64,000 bases of DNA from Myoxocephalus aenaeus (Eukaryota; Chordata; Actinopteri; Perciformes; Cottidae), in NCBI GenBank assembly GCA_038501785.1, contig JBAMJR010000342.1, positions 1 through 64,000 on the forward strand, given 5' to 3'. How positions within the stretch are numbered: the stretch's first letter is position 1; each line of letters starts with the position of its first letter. The translations under genes were made by a program, and so were the position numbers. Below the pieces are notes generated by a model that saw only the letters and a list, made by a program, of their open reading frames with translations, had not been told where the DNA came from and did no database searches. This document shows positions 1 through 10,597 of the stretch, piece by piece.

Positions 1-1547
1 ACGTTTTTACTACCTTAAGCTGCATTTCCAACTTTTTTGTCAAAAAACGACTTTTCAGCCTAGACAGAGTCCAAAGCTGCATTTCCAACTTTTATGTCAA
101 AAAACGACTTTTCAGCCTAGACAGAGTCCACAAGTGGATTCTCTTCTAGAATACTTAGATTCCATGATTTCCTTCAGTTAATGTATCTCAGACCACCAGA
201 CTTTCATCTTTCATTATAATGTAAGAGTACCTGATGCTCTCATCACGTTTTACTACCTTAAGCTGCATTTCCAACTTTTATGTCAAAAAACGACTTTTCA
301 GCCTAGACAGAGTCCACAGCTGCGTTTCCAACTTTTATGTCAAAAAACGACTTTTCAGCCTAGACAGAGTCCACAAGTGGATTCTCTTCTAGAATACTTA
401 GATTCCATGATTTCCTTCAGTTAATGTATCTCAGACCACCAGACTTTCATCTTTCATTATAATGTAAGAGTACCTGATGCTCTCATCACGTTTTACTACC
501 TTAAGCTGCATTTCCAACTTTTATGTCAAAAAACGACTGTTCAGCCTAGACAGAGTCCACAAGTGGATTCTCTTCTAGAATACTTAGATTCCATGATTTC
601 CTTCAGTTAATGTATCTCAGACCACCAGACTTTCATCTTTCATTATAATGTAAGAGTACCTGATGCTCTCATCACGTTTTACTACCTTAAGCTGCATTTC
701 CAACTTTTATGTCAAAAAACGACTTTTCAGCCTAGACAGAGTCCACAGCTGCGTTTCCAACTTTTATGTCAAAAAACGACTTTTCAGCCTAGACAGAGTC
801 CACAAGTGGATTCTCTTCTAGAATACTTAGATTCCATGATTTCCTTCAGTTAATGTATCTCAGACCACCAGACTTTCATCTTTCATTATAATGTAAGAGT
901 ACCTGATGCTCTCATCACGTTTTACTACCTTAAGCTGCATTTCCAACTTTTTTGTCAAAAAACGACTTTTCAGCCTAGACAGAGTCCAAAGCTGCATTTC
1001 CAACTTTTATGTCAAAAAACGACTTTTCAGCCTAGACAGAGTCCACAAGTGGATTCTCTTCTAGAATACTTAGATTCCATGATTTCCTTCAGTTAATGTA
1101 TCTCAGACCACCAGACTTTCATCTTTCATTATAATGTAAGAGTACCTGATGCTCTCATCACGTTTTACTACCTTAAGCTGCATTTCCAACTTTTATGTCA
1201 AAAAACGACTTTTCAGCCTAGACAGAGTCCACAGCTGCGTTTCCAACTTTTATGTCAAAAAACGAACTTTTCAGCCTAGACAGAGTCCACAAGTGGATTC
1301 TCTTCTAGAATACTTAGATTCCATGATTTCCTTCAGTTAATGTATCTCAGACCACCAGACTTTCATCTTTCATTATAATGTAAGAGTACCTGATGCTCTC
1401 ATCACGTTTTACTACCTTAAGCTGCATTTCCAACTTTTATGTCAAAAAACGACTTTTCAGCCTAGACAGAGTCCACAAGTGGATTCTCTTCTAGAATACT
1501 TAGATTCCATGATTTCCTTCAGTTAATGTATCTCAGACCACCAGACT
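1..1547. repeat. Satellite array, alternating 187-bp and ~243-bp units
   Basis: Tandem satellite. The landmark GATGCTCTCATC recurs near 233, 475, 662, 905, 1148 and 1393, giving steps of 242, 187, 243, 243 and 245. Long units differ from short ones by an extra ~56-bp copy of the segment that starts GCTGCATTTCCAAC and ends CAGAGTCCA, so a short repeat is nested in the longer one. The array runs off the left edge and ends at ACCAGACTTTG near 1547. Short open frames in it are by-products of the repeat. Confidence 0.95.
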
Positions 1548-1786
1548 TTGGCAAGTCGTGTATAGCTGGTGTTCACTGACAGCCAATGAGATTGCAGCAT
1601 TACTAAAGCCTGTCTGAGGGGATGAAAATCCCTGTTTTCAGCATCTGAGACTCAAATATTCTCCTGTTATGTTCTATTTTTGAGTCGTTTTGGGCAAAGC
1701 CACACATCAATGATGAAGAGCTAATTATGAATTAATAAAAGTGTACTGTAATAAGTTTACTGACTGTCACTATTGTAGTGGCAGAC

Positions 1787-1822
<36 letters not shown>

Positions 1823-2063
1823 TTACATATATATATACATACACACACACTTGACTTATGAACATGTTAATTACAATTACTTAAATTACATATTTCTTTA
1901 CTGTTAATGGTTCGCATATTAATAAGACTTATTAGTCCATGAAATATATTTATTAACCACAACATGACGGTAAATGTTGAACACAGAGCCAACAGTCACA
2001 CAAACACAACACTAATATGTAAACAAATATAATAATGATATGCTGTTGCTTTGTCTTCATCAG
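1548..2063. other. Unique AT-rich spacer with (AT)n/(AC)n microsatellite
   Basis: No gene recognised. It holds an AT dinucleotide run near 1788-1820 continuing into TATACATACACACAC to about 1852, and an isolated AATAAAA near 1735 that could be an old poly(A) signal. The stretch just before 2064 (TTTGTCTTCATCAG) looks like a 3' splice site. Confidence 0.6.
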
Positions 2064-2515
2064 GATCCTCTGCTGCTGTGAACCGGTCCATGCTGACGTG
2101 GTGGAAGCAGGAAGCTGTGAGGACATGACGGCTCAGCTAGACGAGAATAAAGACAAAGACAATGAGTACAATAGTGCGTAACTTGATGTCATCCTTTTAA
2201 AATGAACACAACCAAATGAAGAACATTAAAAAACTGACTTTGATCTCTTTGTTCAGTTGACCGGCTCTGCAGACGTCTCAGGAGGAACCAGGAGGGCCTC
2301 TGACTCTACAGAGAACATTGAACATGTTGTTGTTGTTATTGACAGTAAGATGAATCAGGAATGTAACATGATGTCTGTGACTCTCAGCGAGCTGAACGCT
2401 GGATGCTGCCTCCTGAAAACAGAGCACCAGTATCTCACTTACAACTATGAATATTTTAAAGAATGAACCGTTTTGATGGACACTACATATGGATATTTTG
2501 AGGATGCAAATACAG
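2064..2515 (+). pseudogene. Candidate exons of an unidentified host gene, one in-frame stop
   Basis: Two acceptor-like sites (TCATCAG before 2064, TTGTTCAG before 2257) precede open sequence. The second segment is open from 2257 in phase 0 for about 69 codons, meets TGA at 2464-2466, then continues open in the same frame from ATG at 2476 to a good donor (ACAG|GTAAAA) at 2515/2516. That donor is phase 1 and would join in frame to the open segment at 38813. The sequence is polar and partly helix-like, with no domain I recognise. Either it is a decayed gene with a premature stop, or the end of one transcript and start of another, or chance. The exon calls rest only on splice-like sites and open frames. 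Confidence 0.3.
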
Positions 2516-2523
2516 GTAAAATT

Positions 2524-4235
2524 AAAGCTACTCGTAGCTGTGAGCGGGTCCTCGCTTCCGGCACGTTTGGGGTCGCCGACTTGCCCCGGAAGGAAACCGG
2601 CCAAACCCATGCATTGTCTCAACAAGGGCAAGTAACAGCAATTAATTTTTTACAGTTATTTCCTGGCTGCGCAGTAGAGCTACTTACCTTTCAGCGTCAC
2701 TGGCTTCCGTCAGGGTGCCAAGTTACACGGGCGAAATGCATGCTGGGAAAGACTGTCTCAGCGTTGGGCGGCGAACAGCTGTTTGTGTGGCGTGTCTTTC
2801 GGTCTGTCTCTTCCTGTTTTGTTTTGTTCGCGAGCGCTACCCAGAATGCAATTGGGCGCTGTCATTTTTATTTAAATCCGATGCTGTTTGGCTGATTTCC
2901 AGTAGGTGGCGCTACGACAATGTGAACATATACTGTGACATCATGTTTCTGTACGTGAACAGTACACCAGGTGATTTAACTTGCATGTCAATCGGATGCA
3001 GTTTGGTAGATTTAGTTTGGCCAGTAGGTGGCGCTAGTAGGTTACTATGAATATATAAGTATCTTATATTTAAGCAATAAGGTACCATGTGATTTAGTGT
3101 TCAGGCTGGTTGAAAGTAGGGTGGAGGATGACACACACACACACACACACACACATACATGCTGTCTCTATGTGAAGTATAGAGCAGATCATGTAAATGA
3201 CATGTAAATCAGATGCTGTTTGGTAGATTTAGTTTGGCCAGTAGGTGGCGCTATGACAATGTGAACATTGGGCATGTACACGTCCTCAGGCATGGACCAC
3301 CATCATGTATGAGGAGAATTGGGCTAATGGCATCATGTACATGTACTCAAGCCAAGACCAGCAGCCTGTATATAGGAGTTACAACAGGGTTCTCTCATAT
3401 AGCGATTAGCACAAAGTAGTCGCGTCTTTGGGTCCCCTTAACGTCGCGGCCGATAGATGAAAACGTGTTGAGCGCACAAGCCATACTCCTGAGGGTCTTT
3501 CTGTCACTTTAGAATAGACTAGAAGTGGATGACTTAAAAATTGTAGGAGGAGTAGTATTTGGCGTAAATGCAAATATCGGCTAAAAATTAGCATAAACTG
3601 GGCGAAAATGCAAAATGTGCCGAATTACTGTAGCGCCCCCTAGTGGTTAAATGGGACGACTGATTTATTGCAAGTTAGGGGACACGATGTGCACATATAC
3701 CCCAAGTTTGGAGTCTTTTGTCCAAATAGTTTTAATGTTATGAGTGTTTAAAAACAAGACACGCCCCTAAGAGGTTAATTGGTCGATATCTCCTCAACGC
3801 AATGAGATATCAAAGAAATTCCAATGCAGTATTGATGATCTAACTCTAATGATGATACCTACCAAGGTTGGTATGAAAATAATTAAGCGTTTAGGAATTA
3901 TTAACAAAAATGTGTTTTTCACTAAATTCAAAATGGCGGAAAATATTCATAGGCGGACTTTATGGGTCTGAGAGGCTTTTTTGTAGAGCAGGTGGAGACG
4001 GACATGTGTGAATTTTTTCAAGTAAAAAAAAAAATCTGGGCGAGGGGCGTCGCCGGTGCAACTTGAAGGGGGCGCTAGAGAGTCATTTTTTGGAACTTTT
4101 CTCCCCGGCTCTGATACATTGCGTTTTTCACCAGGCCTGACAAGATTTCCAAATTTGGTGAGTTTTTGGATATGGCAAGGTCCCCAAAAAGGCGCCCAAG
4201 TGAGAAAAATAAGAATCAGAATAATAATAATAATT
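2524..4235 (+). repeat. 1.7-kb non-coding repeat, copy 1
   Basis: First of at least eight near-identical tandem units, each starting AAAGCTACTCGTAGCTGTG and ending in an AATAAGAATC-type tail. It contains a CA microsatellite (~3130-3160). Three forward matches to the CTCF consensus CCASYAGRKGGCRSY lie at 2899-2913, 3021-3035 and 3238-3252, and one reverse match at 3632-3646. A YY1-like AAAATGGCGG is at 3930. No long conserved open frame exists: short frames differ between units, so I read it as non-coding. Family unknown to me; it may be a non-autonomous transposon turned tandem satellite. Confidence 0.9.
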
Positions 4236-4854
4236 AAAGCTACTCGTAGCTGTGAGCGGGTCCTCGCTTCCGGCACGTTTGGGGTAGCCGGCGGGTCGCT
4301 GACTTGCCCCGGAAGGAAACCGGCCAAACCCATGCATTGTCTCAACAAGTGCAGGGAACAGCAATTAATTTTTTACAGTTAAATCCTGGCAGCGCAGTAG
4401 AGCTACTTACCTTTCAGCGTCACTGGCTTCCGTCAGGGTGCCAAGTTACACGGGCGAAATGCATGCTGGGAAAGACTGTCTCAGCGTTGGGCGGCGAACA
4501 GCTGTTTGTGTGGCGTGTCTTTCGGTCTGTCTCTTCCTGTTTTGTTCGCGAGCGCTACCCAGAATGCAATTGGGCGCTGTCATTTTTATTTAAATCCGAT
4601 GCTGTTTGGCTGATTTCCTTTGGCCAGTAGGTGGCGCTACGACAATGTGAACATATACTGTGCATCATGTTTCTGTGCGTGAACAGTACACCAGGTGATT
4701 TAACTTGCATGTCAATCGGATGCAGTTTGGTAGATTTAGTTTGGCCAGTAGGTGGCGCTAGTAGGTTACTATGAATATATAAGTATCTTATATTTAAGCA
4801 ATAAGGTACCATGTGATTTAGTGTTCAGGCTGGTTGAAAGTAGGGTGGAGGATG

Positions 4855-4885
<31 letters not shown>

Positions 4886-6019
4886 TGCTGTCTCTATGTG
4901 AAGTATAGAGCAGATCATGTAAATGACATGTAAATCAGATGCTGTTTGGTAGATTTAGTTTGGCCAGTAGGTGGCGCTATGACAATGTGAACATTGGGCA
5001 TGTACACGTCCTCAGGCATGGAGCAGCATCATGTATGAGGAGAATTGGGCTAATGGCATCTATAATGTACTCAAGCCAAGACCAGCAGCCTGTATATAGG
5101 AGTTACAACAGGGTTCTCTCATATAGCGATTAGCACAAAGTAGTCGCGTCTTTGGGTCCCCTTAACGTCGCGGCCGATGGATGAAAACGTGTTGAGCGCA
5201 CAAGCCATACTCCTGAGGGTCTTTCTGTCACTTTAGAATAGACTAGAAGTGGATGACTTAAAAATTGTAGGAGGAGTAGTATTTGGCGTAAATGCAAATA
5301 TCGGCTAAAAATTAGCATAAACTGGGCGAAAATGCAAAATGTGCCGAATTACTGTAGCGCCCCCTAGTGTTTAAATCGGACGACTGATTTATTGCAAGTT
5401 AGGGGATGCGATGTGCACATATACCCCAAGTTTGGAGTCTTTTCTCCCAATAGTTTTAATGTTATGAGTGTTTAAAAACAAGACACGCCCCTAAGAGGTT
5501 AATTGGTGGATATCTCCTCAACGCAATGAGATATCAAAGAAATTCCAATGCAGTATTGATGATCCAGCTCTAATGATGATAACTACGAAGGTTGGTTTGA
5601 AAATAATTAAGCGTTTAGGAATTATTAACAAAAATGTGTTTTTCACTAAATTCAAAATGGCGGAAAATATTCATAGGCGGACTTTATGGGTCTGAGAGGC
5701 TTTTTTGTAGAGCAGGTGAAGTCGGACATGTGTGAATTTTTTCAAGTAAAAAAAAATTTCTGGGCGAGGGGCGTCACCGGTCCAACTTGTAGGGGGCGCT
5801 AGAGAGTCATTTTTTGGAACTTTTTCCCCCGGCTTTGATACATCCCTATTTTCACCAAGCCTGACAAGATTTCCAAATTTGGTGAGTTTTTGAATATGAT
5901 AAGTCCCCCAAAAAGCAGTCCAATGTACAAAAATAAGGATCAGAATAATGAAGAAGAATCCCAGCAATTTCAATAGGGTCCTCTCGGGACTGACGTTGTC
6001 AGTCGCTCGGACCCTAATT
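4236..6019 (+). repeat. 1.7-kb non-coding repeat, copy 2
   Basis: Same unit as the preceding copy. Forward CTCF-consensus matches are at 4624-4638, 4745-4759 and 4964-4978. The reverse site at 5356-5370 has one mismatch (TAGTGT instead of TAGTGG). The YY1-like motif is at 5654. The 3' end (about 5955-6015) carries one copy of the hairpin tail that is amplified at 32.3-38.8 kb; copy 1 has none. Confidence 0.9.
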
Positions 6020-6620
6020 AAAGCTACTCGTAGCTGTGAGCGGGTCCTCGCTTCCGGCACGTTTGGGGTAGCCGGCGGGTCGCTGACTTGCCCCGGAAGG
6101 AAACCGGCCAAACCCATGCATTGTCTCAACAAGTGCAGGGAACAGCAATTAATTTTTTACAGTTAAATCCTTGCAGCGCAGTAGAGCTACTTACCTTTCA
6201 GCGTCACTGGCTTCCGTCAGGGTGCCAAGTTACACGGGCGAAATGCATGCTGGGAAAGACTGTCTCAGTGTTGGGCGGCGAACAGCTGTTTGTGTGGCGT
6301 GTCTTTCGGTCTGTCTCTTCCTGTTTTGTTTTGTTCGCGAGCGCTACCCAGAATGCAATTGGGCGCTGTCATTTTTATTTAAATCCGATGCTGTTTGGCT
6401 GATTTCCAGTAGGTGGCGCTACGACAATGTGAACATGTACTGTGCATCATGTTTCTGTACGTGAACAGTACACCAGGTGATTTAACTTGCATGTCAATCG
6501 GATGCAGTTTGGTAGATTTAGTTTGGCCAGTAGGTGGCGCTAGTAGGTTACTATGAATATATAAGTATCTTATATTTAAGCAATAAGGTACCATGTGATT
6601 TACTGTTCAGGCTGGAGGAT

Positions 6621-6666
<46 letters not shown>

Positions 6667-7724
6667 CTGTCTCTATGTGAAGTATAGAGCAGATCATGTA
6701 AATCAGATGCTGTTTGGTAGATTTAGTTTGGCCAGTAGGTGGCACTATGACAATGTGAACATTGGCCATGTACACGTCCTCAGGCATGGACCAGCATCAT
6801 GTATGAGGAGAATTGGGCTAATGGCATCATGTACATGTACTCAAGCCAAGACCAGCAGCCTGTATATAGGAGTATCAACCAGGTTCTCTCATATAGCGGT
6901 TAGCACAAAGTAGTCGCGTCTTTGGGTCCCCGTCACGTCGCGGCCGAAGGATGAAAACGTTGCGAGCGCACAAGCCATACTCCTGAGAGTCTTTCTATCA
7001 CTTTAGAATAGAACTGAAGTGGATGACTTAAAAATTCTAGGAGGAGTAGTATTTGGCGTAAATGCAAATATCGGCTAAAAATTAGCATAAACAGTCCGAA
7101 AATGGCAAATTGGCCGAATTACTGTAGCGCCCCCTAGTGGTTAAATGGGACGACTGATTTATTGCAAGTTCGGGGATGTGATGTGCACATATAGCCCAAG
7201 TTTGGAGTCTTTTCTCCCAATAGTTTTAATGTTATGAGTGTTTAAAAACAAGACACGCCCCTAAGAGGTTAATTGGTCGATATCTCCTCAACGCAATGAG
7301 ATATCAAATAAATTTCAATGCAGTATTGATGATCCAGCTCTAATGATGATAACTACCAAGGTTGGTTTGAAAATAATTAAGTGTTTAGGAATTATTAACA
7401 AAGATGTGTTTTTCACTAAATTCAAAATGGCGGAAAATATTCATAGGCGGACTTTATGGGTCTGAGAGGCTTTTTTGTAGAGCAGGTGAAGACGGACATG
7501 TGTGAATTTTTTCAAGTAAAAAAAAAATTCTGGGCGAGGGGCGTCGCCGGTGCAACTTGAAGGGGGCGCTAGAGAGTCATTTTTGGGAACTTTTTTCCCC
7601 GGCTTTGATACATCTCTATTTTCACCAGGCCTGACAAGAGTTCCAAATTTGGTGAGTTTTTGAATATGATAAGTCCCCCAAAAAGCAGTCCAATGTACAA
7701 AAATAAGAATCATAGGGTATAATT
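6020..7724 (+). repeat. 1.7-kb non-coding repeat, copy 3
   Basis: Forward CTCF-consensus matches at 6406-6420, 6527-6541 and 6732-6746 (the last with GGCACT, still within consensus); reverse match at 7126-7140. A long CA run lies at ~6622-6663. The hairpin tail is absent: the junction to the next unit reads AATCATAGGGTATAATTAAAGC, a remnant of the tail. Confidence 0.9.
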
Positions 7725-9500
7725 AAAGCTACTCGTAGCTGTGAGCGGGTCCTCGCTTCCGGCACGTTTGGGGTAGCCGGCGGGTCGCCGACTTGCCCCG
7801 GAAGGAAACCGGCCAAACCCATGCATTGTCTCAACAAGTGCAGGGAACAGCAATTAATTTTTTACAGTTACTTCCTGGCTGCGCAGTAGAGCTACTTACC
7901 TTTCAGCGTCACTGGCTTCCGTCAGGGTGCCAAGTTACACGGGCGAAATGCATGCTGGGAAAGACTGTCTCAGCGTTGGGCGGCGAACAGCTGTTTGTGT
8001 GGCGTGTCTTTCGGTCTGTCTCTTCCTGTTTTGTTCGCGAGCGCTACCCAGAATGCAATTGGGCGCTGTCATTTTTATTTAAATCCGATGCTGTTTGGCT
8101 GATTTCCAGTAGGTGGCGCTACGACAATGTGAACATATACTGTGCATCATGTTTCTGTGCGTGAACAGTAAACCAGGTGATTTAACTTGTATGTCAATCG
8201 GATGCAGTTTGGTAGATTTAGTTTGGCCAGTAGGTGGCGCTAGTAGGTTACTATGAATATATAAGTATCTTATATTTAAGCAATAAGGTACCATGTGATT
8301 TAGTGTTCAGGCTGGTTGAAAGTAGGGTGGAGGATGACACACACACACACACACACACACACTGTCTCTATGTGAAGTATAGAGCAGATCATGTAAATGA
8401 CATGTAAATCAGATGCTGTTTGGTAGATTTAGTTTGGCCAGTAGGTGGCGCTATGACAATCTGAACATTGGGCATGTACACGTCCTCAGGCATGGACCAG
8501 CATCATGTATGAGGAGAATTGGGCTAATGGCATCATGTACATGTACTCAAGCCAAGACCAGCAGCCTGTATATAGGAGTTACAACAGGGTTCTCTCATAT
8601 AGCGATTAGCACAAAGTAGTCGCGTCTTTGGGTCCCCGTCACGTCGCGGCCGAAGGATGAAAACGTTGCGAGCGCACAAGCCATACTCCTGAGAGTCTTT
8701 CGATCACTTTAGAATAGACTAGAAGTGGATGACTTAAAAATTGTAGGAGGAGTAGTATTTGGCGTAAATGCAAATATCGGCTAAAAATTAGCATAAACTG
8801 GCCGAAAATGCTAAATTGGCCGAATTACTGTAGCGCCCCCTAGTGTTTAAATCGGACGACTGATTTATTGCAAGTTCGGGGATGCGATGTGCACATATAC
8901 CCCAAGTTTGGAGTGTTTTCTCCAAATAGTTTTAATGTTATGATTGTTTAAAAACAAGACACGCCCCTAAGAGGGTAAGTGGTCGATATCTCCTCAACGC
9001 AATGAGATATCAAAGAAATTCCAATGCAGTATTGATGATCCAGCTCTAATGATGATAACTACCAAGTTTGGTTTGAAAATAATTAAGCGTTTAGGAATTA
9101 TTAAAAAAATTGTGTTTTTCACTAAATTCAAAATGGCGGAAAATATTCATAGGCGGACTTTATGGGTCTGAGAGGCTTTTTTGTAGAGCAGGTGGAGACG
9201 GACATGTGTGAATTTTTTCAAGTAAAAAAAAAAATCTGGGCGAGGGGCGTCGCCGGTGCAACTTGAAGGGGGCGCTAGAGAGTCATTTTTTGGAACTGTT
9301 TTTCCCATCTTTGATACATTGCTATTTTCACCAGTCCTAACAGGCAGTCCAAATTTGGTGAGTTTTTGGATATGGCAAGGTCCCCAAAAAGGCGCCCAAT
9401 GTACAAAAATAAAAAAACGGAATAATAATAATAATAAGAATCCCGGCAATTTCAATAGGGTCCTCTCGGGACTGACGTTGTCAGTCGCTCGGACCCTAAT
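7725..9500 (+). repeat. 1.7-kb non-coding repeat, copy 4
   Basis: Forward CTCF-consensus matches at 8106-8120, 8227-8241 and 8438-8452; the reverse site at 8832-8846 has one mismatch. One hairpin tail is present at about 9436-9499. Confidence 0.9.
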
Positions 9501-9622
9501 AAAGCTACTCGTAGCTGTGAGCGGGTCCTCGCTTCCGGCACGTTTGGGGTAGCCGGCGGGTCGCCGACTTGCCCCGGAAGGAAACCGGCCAAACCCATGC
9601 ATTGTCTCAACAAGAGCAGGGA
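9501..9622 (+). repeat. 1.7-kb repeat, truncated copy 5
   Basis: Only the first ~120 bases of the unit remain. Identity to other copies stops inside GCAGGGAA, after which unique sequence belonging to the transposon flank begins. This is the left breakpoint of the Helentron-containing segment. Confidence 0.85.
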
Positions 9623-9984
9623 AAACGCTTTCATGTGTACGCCAAAAAACTTGCAAGACACTGCAGGGAATCGAACCCCATCCCAGGAAACCAGGAGTAC
9701 CATTACCAGTGTCTTTTGCTTTTTTTAGACTACATGAAGGTAAAGCAAAACCTGCATTAGCATGAGCATTTATATTAAAGAATTAATGATTGGCCTTTAT
9801 TTAATGTAATAAATTTGGATGATGGTTATGAATGAAGTTTAAAATTACCCTAAATGACCAATGTTTTCAAAAGAATTAATTTATACATGCTCTGGTAATG
9901 CAGGAAAAGAAACCCTACGGGTATGAAACATACAGGAACTTGTACAGACAACATGCATGATATATACACACACACACACACACA
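9623..9984. other. 3' flank of the Helentron-like gene
   Basis: AT-rich sequence without a gene. On the minus strand it holds a second possible poly(A) signal near 9798 (TTTATT on the plus strand). A (CA)n run begins near 9966. The true 3' terminus of the transposon should lie in this stretch or at its left edge, but I could not fix it. Confidence 0.5.
9657..9713 (-). pseudogene. tRNA-like fragment with B-box
   Basis: On the minus strand the ends pair (GACACTG with CAGTGTC) and a B-box-like GGGGTTCGATTCCC lies 8-10 bases before the 3' end, as in a tRNA T-arm. At 57 bases it is too short for a whole tRNA, and the anticodon arm is not convincing. It may be a tRNA-derived relic. Confidence 0.25.
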
Positions 9985-10424
9985 CACTACACAATGTGAA
10001 CATTTAAATAAATATATAATATACACAATGTGAACATTTAAATAAATATATAATATACACAAGTTGACTCTATAAATATATAATATACACAAGTTGACTC
10101 TATAAATATATAATATACACAAGTTGACTCTATAAATATAAAATATACACAATTTGACGCTATAAATATATAAGTTACACAATTTGACGCTATAAATATA
10201 TAAGTTACACAATTTGATGCTATAAATATATAAGTTACAATTTGATGCTATAAATATATAAGTTACACAATTTGACGCTATAAATATATAAGTTACACAA
10301 TTTGACGCTATAAATATATAAGTTACACAATTTGATGCTATAAATATATAAGTTACAATTTGATGCTATAAATATATAAGTTACACAATTTGACGCTATA
10401 AATATATAAAAAATGACGATAAAT
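9985..10424. repeat. AT-rich minisatellite, ~30-bp unit
   Basis: About fourteen tandem units in three subfamilies: two ~34-bp units with TGTGAACATTTAAATAAA, three with AAGTTGACTC, then a longer series with AATTTGACGC or AATTTGATGC, each followed by TATAAATATATAA. A few units lack ACAC and are shorter. It lies just downstream of the transposase stop codon, within the transposon 3' region. Open frames through it are artefacts. Confidence 0.9.
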
Positions 10425-10591
10425 ATATATACCAAACAGATGCTCAAACTACCTACATCATCGGGATGTTTAAATGCATTATGTACAGTTTTGACACTCC
10501 ATGTTGCAGGATATGATGCTATGAACCCTTTCTCCATCTCCGATTTGAAAAAGCTGTATTTGTAAAGGTATTCAGCTGTATTTGGCATAAA

Positions 10592-10597
10592 TTTATT
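10592..10597 (-). terminator. Poly(A) signal overlapping the Helentron stop codon
   Basis: Read on the minus strand the last codons run GTC GAA TAA ATT, so AATAAA (10597 to 10592) contains the stop codon TAA (10595-10593). If used, the 3' UTR would be only tens of bases long. No cleavage data are available, and an alternative AATAAA lies near 9798. Confidence 0.5.

Noticed and set aside
2473..9700. Many 60-170-residue open frames on both strands in the 1.7-kb repeats
   Set aside because: They recur with frameshifts and different ends in each unit, span CA microsatellites, and show no domain. They are shared repeat sequence, not genes.
9850..10588. Tyr/Ile-rich frames on the minus strand downstream of the transposase
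   Set aside because: They arise from the 30-bp AT-rich minisatellite, whose length is a multiple of three.
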